Positions 58,423 through 64,000 of a stretch of 64,000 nucleotides of DNA are shown here, one piece after another. The notes beneath the pieces were generated by a model. That model was not told the origin of the DNA and ran no database searches. It saw only the letters and a program-made list of their open reading frames with translations. A program made the position numbers and the translations under genes. The stretch covers positions 62,001-126,000 of the forward strand of contig DXZQ01000002.1 in the NCBI GenBank assembly GCA_019419585.1, given 5' to 3'. Position 1 is the first letter of the stretch, and each line of letters opens with the position of its first letter. The DNA comes from Collinsella sp. GTDB taxonomy: Bacteria; Actinomycetota; Coriobacteriia; Coriobacteriales; Coriobacteriaceae.

Positions 58423-60612
58423 ATGAAGAACATCCTGCATCTGTTTAAGCGCGATGTCCAAAACGTGTCTCGCTCCGTGATCGGCTTGGTTGTCGTGATG
58501 GGCCTCATTATCGTACCGTGTCTGTACGCGTGGTTTAACATCGCCGGCAGCTGGGATCCGTACGGCAACACCGGCAATCTTAAGATCGCCGTGGTCAACA
58601 CCGATGAGGGTTACGAGAGCGATTTGATCCCCGTCGAGGTTAACGTGGGCGAAAACGTGACCGCCACCCTACGCGGCAACGAGAGCTTCGATTGGGTTGT
58701 GCTCAACAATCGCGAAAAGGCTATCGAGGGCGTTAAGTCGGGCGCGTACTATGCTGCCGTCGTTATCCCCAAAACGTTTAGCGCTGACATGATGACGCTT
58801 TTCTCGACCGACGTGAAGCATGCCGATATCGAGTTCTACGAGAATCAGAAGGCCAACGCCATTGCGCAGATCGTGACCGAGAAGGGTTCGAGCGCCGTCC
58901 AGAGCCAGGTTAACAAAACTTTTACCGAGACCATTACGACGATCGGTCTTAAGACGGTGTCCAGCCTGCTCGATTACATGAGCACCGACCAGGTGGGTAA
59001 CTTTATCGCCAACCTGTCCTCGACGCTCGGCGATTCGATTGAGGACCTGCGAGACGTTCGGGCAAATGCTTCGTCGCTGGCGGGCATTTTGAGCTCCACG
59101 TCCGATTCGCTGACGTCGGCGAGCGGCATGCTCAAGCAGACGGGCACGGTCGATGAGTCAACGAAGCAGCTGATGGAGCATGTCAAAAGCGGTATTAGCG
59201 ATTCCAAGGAAGCGCTGAAGGACGCCAACGACGCCATCAATGCCGCGATTGACGGAAGCGCGGGCTCGTTTGACAACGTGTCCGCCGAGCTTGCGAAGGC
59301 ATTTGATGCCGCGAATCAACATGTCGACCTTACAGTGTCCCAGCTCAACGATGCCGCGGCGGCGCTCAACACGCGTGCCGACGATATCGACGCCACGGCC
59401 GACCAGCTCCGCGGCTTTGCCGATCAGGTGACTGACGAAAAACTCCAGGACAGCCTCAAGTCTGTGGCAACATCGCTGAGCAGGATTGCTGTGGAGTATC
59501 GCAACAACGCCAAGGACTTGACGGCCACCGCGAAGTCTCTCTCTGACAGCATGGCAGAGGTTAATAAGTCGCGTGCCGAGGTCGATCAGGCAATCGCGGA
59601 TGCCAAGGCTGGTATCTCGGGCGCCAAGACTGACTACGACTCTACGTTTTCGGCCAAGGCAAAGGAGCTCAAGAAGACCATCTCGGGCGTTTTGGATTCG
59701 CTGAACGGTATTTCGAACGATCTGGATAGTGCTGTTGCTGGCCTGACCGACGCATCCGGTTCGCTGGCAAAGGGCCTCTCCAAAGCTGCAAAGCTGGTCA
59801 ACAAGGCTTCTGATCAGCTGGGCGAGGCGTCGGACAAGATCAGTGCGTTTAAGGACGAGCTCGACGGCGCCTTGATGTCGGATGACCTCGCTACGATCAA
59901 GACGATGATCGGCAATGATCCCGAGGGTCTGGCCGTGTCGCTTTCCGGCCCCGTCGCGCTCGATCGCAAGCCGGTCTATCCGATCCGCAACTACGGTTCG
60001 GCCATGGCGCCGTTCTACACGATTCTGTCGCTCTGGGTCGGCTCGATCGTGCTGGCGGCCATGATGAAGGTGTCGGTTGACGATGAGCTTATCAACGAGC
60101 TCATCCCCGTACGCCTACACGAGATCTACCTGGGTCGTTACTTGTTCTTTGGCGGTTTGGCTCTGCTGCAGGCAACGCTCGTGTGCGCGGGCGACATCCT
60201 GTTCTTTGGCATCCAGTGCGACAACCCGCTGCAGTTTGTGCTGGCGGGCTGGGTCGCGAGTCTCGTGTTCTCCAATATCGTCTACACGCTTACGGTTTCG
60301 TTTGGCGATATCGGCAAGGCTTTGGCCGTTGTGCTGCTGGTCATGCAGGTCGGCGGTTCGGGCGGCACGTTCCCCATCGAGATGACCGGTCCTGTGTTCC
60401 AGGCGATCTATCCGTTCCTGCCGTTCACTCACGGCATCAACGCCATGCATGCTGCCATGGCAGGCGCCTACCATATGGAGTACTGGGTTGAGCTGGGTAT
60501 TCTGGCGAGCTATCTGATTCCGTCGCTGGCCCTGGGCGTCGTCTTCCGCCGTCCGGTCATCAAAGCCAACGACTGGATCATCGAAAAGCTGGAGTCGACC
60601 AAATTGATTTAG
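58423..60612 (+). CDS. YhgE/Pip family membrane protein (second copy)
   Basis: This 729-residue paralogue begins MKNILHLFKRDVQNVSRSVI, which is the normal start of the family. It has an N-terminal helix, an extracellular coiled-coil domain (about 60-500) with many Ala/Asp/Ser heptads, and five or six helices at the C-terminus. It is shorter than the first copy and lacks its C-terminal extension. The SD is AAAGGAGGTGAGG. The start codon directly follows the stop of the first gene, so the two products may form a heteromer. Confidence 0.85.
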   Translation: MKNILHLFKRDVQNVSRSVIGLVVVMGLIIVPCLYAWFNIAGSWDPYGNTGNLKIAVVNTDEGYESDLIPVEVNVGENVTATLRGNESFDWVVLNNREKAIEGVKSGAYYAAVVIPKTFSADMMTLFSTDVKHADIEFYENQKANAIAQIVTEKGSSAVQSQVNKTFTETITTIGLKTVSSLLDYMSTDQVGNFIANLSSTLGDSIEDLRDVRANASSLAGILSSTSDSLTSASGMLKQTGTVDESTKQLMEHVKSGISDSKEALKDANDAINAAIDGSAGSFDNVSAELAKAFDAANQHVDLTVSQLNDAAAALNTRADDIDATADQLRGFADQVTDEKLQDSLKSVATSLSRIAVEYRNNAKDLTATAKSLSDSMAEVNKSRAEVDQAIADAKAGISGAKTDYDSTFSAKAKELKKTISGVLDSLNGISNDLDSAVAGLTDASGSLAKGLSKAAKLVNKASDQLGEASDKISAFKDELDGALMSDDLATIKTMIGNDPEGLAVSLSGPVALDRKPVYPIRNYGSAMAPFYTILSLWVGSIVLAAMMKVSVDDELINELIPVRLHEIYLGRYLFFGGLALLQATLVCAGDILFFGIQCDNPLQFVLAGWVASLVFSNIVYTLTVSFGDIGKALAVVLLVMQVGGSGGTFPIEMTGPVFQAIYPFLPFTHGINAMHAAMAGAYHMEYWVELGILASYLIPSLALGVVFRRPVIKANDWIIEKLESTKLI

Positions 60613-60706
60613 CGCGACAATGTGGCGTTGACGGAACATCGAGGCCTTCCGGCTCGACGCTTTAGTTGAGTGAATTGCATGAGCTGCTTGGTTGTTGCTA
60701 CAGTAG

Positions 60707-60741
60707 CGGGGCGTGCCGGGGGTCCGGCGCGTCCCGTTTTT
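60707..60741 (+). terminator. Terminator after the YhgE pair
   Basis: CGGGGCGTGCCGG pairs imperfectly with CCGGCGCGTCCCG around a short loop, and five T residues follow. Confidence 0.8.
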
Positions 60742-60812
60742 ATTTGACCATGAGGCGGCATGCGGTCACGCGCGTGCGGACACCACGCCCAGATTGAGCG
60801 CGAGGATGTTCC

Positions 60813-61796
60813 ATGGCCCAATACGCTGCCAACGAAATCGAAAACATGCCCGATAGCCCTGTAGCCCGTGAGGATTTGGGCGCGGGTGGTATTCCCCGGG
60901 GTGCCGGCGCACGCTCGCCGTTGTTCTGGAAAGTTCTACTGCTTTCGGTGGCGATTATCTGGGGCTACTCCTTTACCACTATGAAGGACGCACTCGACAC
61001 CATTCCGGTGTTCGCGCTGCTCTATGTACGTTTTCTGCCCGCAGCGTTGGTCATGTTTGCCGTCTTCCACAAGCGCATCATCGCGCACCTCAACGCTCGC
61101 AACCTGATCGTTGGCCTGAGTATGGGCGTGCTCATGTGGGCGGCCTATGCGTTGCAGACGGTCGGTCTGGCACATACTACGGCGGGCAAGAATGCTTTTT
61201 TGACGGGCACGTATTGCATCCTTGTGCCGTTCGCGAGCTATTTCCTGAGCGGCGAAAAGCTCACGCGCTACAACTTGGGTGCCGCGCTGCTGTGCCTAGC
61301 GGGCATTGGCCTCGTCGCACTCGATAGCGTTGAATTCAACATTGGTGACGTCATTACGCTGGCGGGTTCGGCCTTTTTCGCCATCCAGATGGCGGTGACT
61401 GCCAAGTACGGTCGCAAAATGGACATCAACGTCATCACGTTTTGGATGTTTGTGGGCAACGGCGTGCTGAGCCTGGCAACGTCGCTGCTATTCGAGACCC
61501 AAGCGCCTCTGTCCGTGTGGACGCCGAGCTTTATCAGTGCGATGGCGTTTCTCTCGGTGGGCTGCACATGCGCGGCTCTGCTCATCCAAAACGTCGGCCT
61601 GGCGCATGTCCCGGCCTCGACGGGCTCGCTGCTCCTTGCGATGGAGTCGCCTTCGGGTGTGCTGTTCTCGGTGCTGCTGATGGGGGAGGCGCTCACCTCG
61701 CGCCTGCTCGCCGGCTTTGTGCTTATCTTCCTGTCGATTATCTTGAGCGAGACTCACTTCGATTTTTTGCGTCGAAAGCCGCGCCCGCAATTGTAA
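60813..61796 (+). CDS. EamA/DMT-superfamily transporter
   Basis: The 327-residue protein has an N-terminal cytoplasmic stretch of about 40 residues and ten predicted helices in two EamA repeats. The first begins VAIIWGYSFTTMKDAL and the second has TLAGSAFFAIQMAVTAKYGR. Family members export amino acids or metabolites or take up nucleotide sugars; the substrate cannot be told. The start follows GAGGATGTTCC. Confidence 0.85.
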   Translation: MAQYAANEIENMPDSPVAREDLGAGGIPRGAGARSPLFWKVLLLSVAIIWGYSFTTMKDALDTIPVFALLYVRFLPAALVMFAVFHKRIIAHLNARNLIVGLSMGVLMWAAYALQTVGLAHTTAGKNAFLTGTYCILVPFASYFLSGEKLTRYNLGAALLCLAGIGLVALDSVEFNIGDVITLAGSAFFAIQMAVTAKYGRKMDINVITFWMFVGNGVLSLATSLLFETQAPLSVWTPSFISAMAFLSVGCTCAALLIQNVGLAHVPASTGSLLLAMESPSGVLFSVLLMGEALTSRLLAGFVLIFLSIILSETHFDFLRRKPRPQL

Positions 61797-61808
61797 ACAA
61801 CTTGTTGC

Positions 61809-61834
61809 GCCGCCCTCCTGGGGCGGCATTTTTT
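61809..61834 (+). terminator. Terminator of the EamA transporter gene
   Basis: GCCGCCC (61809-61815) pairs with GGGCGGC (61821-61827), followed by A and six T residues. Confidence 0.9.
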
Positions 61835-61912
61835 ATGCCTCGCCCTTAAAGTTGTACCTTGCGCTTTACGCTATCAAAGTGCTTACTGCAAAAACGTTAC
61901 TGGAGGGCATTT

Positions 61913-63211
61913 ATGGCACCAGCTCAGTCCGATCTTCAACCGCAATCAGCGCCCAAGGCCACCGCGGCGGCGCAGGCCGCTATCGGTGACGGTCTTGTTG
62001 CAGAAGCTCAGGCGTTTGCCAACGAGCTTGCCGCATGGCGCCATGATCTCCATCAAACGCCTGAGCTCGGTAACAACCTTCCGCAGACGTCCGCCTTTAT
62101 CCAGGCGCGTCTGGACGAGATGGATATTCCCTATGCCGTGCTTGTTGACGGCACCTGTGTCGTTGGCCTAATCGGTGCCGGCGCGGCAGCTGCTGCTCGG
62201 GGTAACGGTACGTGCACGGACAAACAGGCCGGTACGGTCATCATGCTCCGTGGCGACATGGATGCCCTGCCTGTTGCTGAAGAGTCAGGCGAGCCTTTCG
62301 CCTCTACGAACGGCTGCATGCACGCATGCGGACACGATATGCACGCGACGGCGCTGCTTGGTGCGGCGCGCCTGCTCAAGGCCCGCGAGTCCGAGCTTGT
62401 CGACGCCAACGCCACGATTAAGTTGCTGTTCCAACCGGGCGAGGAAACTTTTGAGGGTGCCCGCGCCGCCATCGCCGACGGTCTGCTGCAGAACCCGCGT
62501 CCCCAGGCCGCCTTCGCCATGCACGTTAACAGCCAATCGCCGCTTGGCCTGGTGCTCTACGGCAGCCCGGCGCTCTCGGGCGTGTACGGTTTTCGCATCA
62601 CGCTTCAGGGCAAGGGCGGCCATGGCTCGAGCCCCGAGATCTGCATCGACCCCATCACGGCCGGCGTGCATGTGCACCTGGCGCTTCAGGAGCTTATCTC
62701 CCGTGAGGTGCCGGCGGCCAAGGAGGTCGCGCTTACCGTGGGTAAGTTCGCTGGCGGCTTGGCGGCCAACGTCATCCCCGACACCTGCGTGCTCGAGGGA
62801 ACGTTGCGCGGCTTCGACGTCGAGCTCATGGAGCACCTCAAGACCCGCATCGCCGAGGTCGTCAACGGTGTGGCCGCAACGTATCGCACGCCGGCGACTA
62901 TCGAGACGCTTTCGGATGTTCCGCCGCTGGTACTCGACGACGGCATGACGCAGGCGTCGCTTGGCTACGTGGGCGCGGTGCTGCCCAAGTCCGCCTTCCT
63001 GCCGCTGTTCCACGCCATGGCGAGCGAGGACTTCGCGCTTATCTCGAGCGAGATTCCGAGTGCGTACTTTACCGTGGGCGCGGCCGTGACCGATACGGAC
63101 GAGCATTTTGCCCAGCATCATCCCAAGGCGCGCTTTAACGATGCCGAGCTGCCGCTCGGTGCCGCGGCCTATACCGCCGTCGCTTTGGGCTATATCGCCG
63201 ACCACCGGTAG
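61913..63211 (+). CDS. M20D-family amidohydrolase
   Basis: The 432-residue protein is of the HipO/AbgB/IAL type, which cleaves N-acyl amino acids or similar amides. Motifs are WRHDLHQTPELG, MLRGDMDALPVAEESG, MHACGHDMHATALLGAA, FQPGEETFEGARAAI, and GKGGHGSSPE (dimerisation domain), then HAMASEDFALISSEIP. Metal ligands of the His-Cys-Glu-His set are present. The ATG after GGAGGGCATTT is preferred to a TTG 18 codons upstream. There is no signal peptide. A transporter remnant follows. Confidence 0.9.
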   Translation: MAPAQSDLQPQSAPKATAAAQAAIGDGLVAEAQAFANELAAWRHDLHQTPELGNNLPQTSAFIQARLDEMDIPYAVLVDGTCVVGLIGAGAAAAARGNGTCTDKQAGTVIMLRGDMDALPVAEESGEPFASTNGCMHACGHDMHATALLGAARLLKARESELVDANATIKLLFQPGEETFEGARAAIADGLLQNPRPQAAFAMHVNSQSPLGLVLYGSPALSGVYGFRITLQGKGGHGSSPEICIDPITAGVHVHLALQELISREVPAAKEVALTVGKFAGGLAANVIPDTCVLEGTLRGFDVELMEHLKTRIAEVVNGVAATYRTPATIETLSDVPPLVLDDGMTQASLGYVGAVLPKSAFLPLFHAMASEDFALISSEIPSAYFTVGAAVTDTDEHFAQHHPKARFNDAELPLGAAAYTAVALGYIADHR

Positions 63212-63213
63212 CA

Positions 63214-63285
63214 CCCAACCTTGCCTTTCAAGCCTGCGGGCATGGCCGTAAGGCCTATGCCCTTGTCTTTCAAGGCAATCTTGGG
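63214..63285. repeat. Nested palindrome after the amidohydrolase gene
   Basis: CCCAA and TTGCCTT pair with AAGGCAA and TTGGG. Inside, GGGCAT with GGCC pairs back to GGCC with ATGCCC around GTAA. It has the same rod-like plan as the structures at 3716 and 16299 but a different sequence. No T-run follows. Confidence 0.6.
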
Positions 63286-63334
63286 CACTACCGGCGCCCG
63301 GCGCCGGCTATTCGTTTGTTAAATAAGGAGCAGT

Positions 63335-64000
63335 ATGTCCCAGCAGCGTAAGTTCTTCCCCGGCTGGCTCGTGGTGGCCTCCGGCTTTGTCATCATGGCC
63401 ACGTGCTACACCATTTTCGTTAACTGCATGACTATTCCTTCCGCACCAAGCCTTCCGAGATTGGCCTTAAGCCGCTCGGCGAGAACCCGGGCGATCCGTC
63501 CGTCTCGACGGCTGGCGACAAGGACGAGCACACGGCGCCCGAGGTTAGCGTCGGCTGGTCGCGTATCAAGAAGAGCCCGGCGTTTTGGCTGCTCGTCGTT
63601 GCCTTCCTCTTTATGGGCTTGGTCAATGGCACCATCCTGCCCAACCAGGTTACCAACATGACGAGTGTTACCGTCAACGGCGCCAAGATTGTCACGGGAG
63701 GCCACGATCCCATGTGGGCGGGTACCGTACTTTCGGCCTACATGGTCACCGTCGTTATTGCCAAGATTTCGCTCGGTGCAATCTATGACCGCTTTGGCCT
63801 GCGCTTTGGCAATATCCTTGGCTCCGTTGCGTGCATTATCGCCTGCGTGGCGCTGTGCTTCCCGACGACGGACCTCGGTCCTATTGTCGCCGCTGTGAGC
63901 TTTGGTGTTGGAACGTGCATGGGCACCATCACGCCCACGATCGCGGCTTCCAAGCAGTTTGGCATGGCCGACCTGGGTAAGGTCACGGGCACCATCACCT
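63335..64000 (+). pseudogene. MFS transporter with internal deletion and frameshift
   Basis: The gene starts like an OFA-type major facilitator: MSQQRKFFPGWLVVASGFVI, ATCYTIFVNCM. After about 33 residues the frame loses sense. From 63439, in another frame, it reads FRTKPSEIGLKPLGENPG, which is the central loop between helices 6 and 7. The second half then follows to the window edge (WLLVVAFLFMGLVNGTILPN, ISLGAIYDRFGLRFG). Helices 2-6, about 150-180 codons, are missing. The remaining half cannot be a normal transporter. It continues beyond the window. Confidence 0.75.

Overview
This is a high-GC, gene-dense chromosomal window. Its gene content suggests a Gram-positive actinobacterial gut anaerobe of the Coriobacteriia, probably Collinsella or a close relative. 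That assignment rests on overall gene resemblance, a T-box leader on pheST, a monoderm-type Tad pilus locus without a secretin, and the style of the proteins. No rRNA or marker comparison was possible. The only genes cut by the window edges are glmM (left) and a degraded MFS transporter (right).

Layout. 1-9.3 kb: the glmM tail, an M32 carboxypeptidase (minus strand), T-box-controlled pheS-pheT, and a nickel ECF transporter operon (nikMN-nikQ-nikO) preceded by a NikR-type dyad. 9.3-17.7 kb: a Zn-dependent phospholipase C-like protein, an orphan nuclease-fold protein (minus), pyruvate kinase (minus), a Ca2+-type P-ATPase with an elaborate structured leader, and rsgA. 17.8-27.6 kb: a Tad/Flp pilus locus (cpaB, cpaE, cpaF, tadB, tadC, two Flp-like pilins, several TadE/TadG-like proteins, a DUF192 protein); cpaB is frameshifted. 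27.6-28.2 kb: a toxin-antitoxin-like pair whose first gene is frameshifted in a G run. 28.3-43.6 kb: housekeeping genes (GH5-like protein, rsmI, metG, rsmA, tatD, an SPFH protein, rlmH, proC, serS, a large TPR protein) interspersed with six tRNA genes (Phe, Leu, three Arg, Ser). 43.6-50.3 kb: a D,D-carboxypeptidase divergent from a VanR/VanS-like pair, then pstB with a PhoB/PhoR-like pair. 50.5-52.6 kb: a tyrosine-kinase/phosphatase module for exopolysaccharide control. 52.6-64 kb: a GNAT protein, htpG, two YhgE/Pip membrane proteins, an EamA transporter, an M20 amidohydrolase and the MFS remnant.

The most unusual structure concerns the tRNA genes. All six are followed by the same kind of element. 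After the tRNA and its terminator comes a reverse-complement piece of that tRNA's own T-arm, then a GC-rich core with three hairpins, then a second direct copy of the tRNA 3' tail (from inside the T-loop through the acceptor) plus its terminator. The spacing between the two tail copies is 186-190 bp in all six. The core is shared between different tRNAs, but its ends match whichever tRNA it sits beside. I know of no described element with these properties.

A second strong candidate is the leader of the P-type ATPase gene. There a hairpin sequesters the ribosome-binding site, and an alternative long-range pairing is mutually exclusive with part of that hairpin, as expected for an RNA switch.
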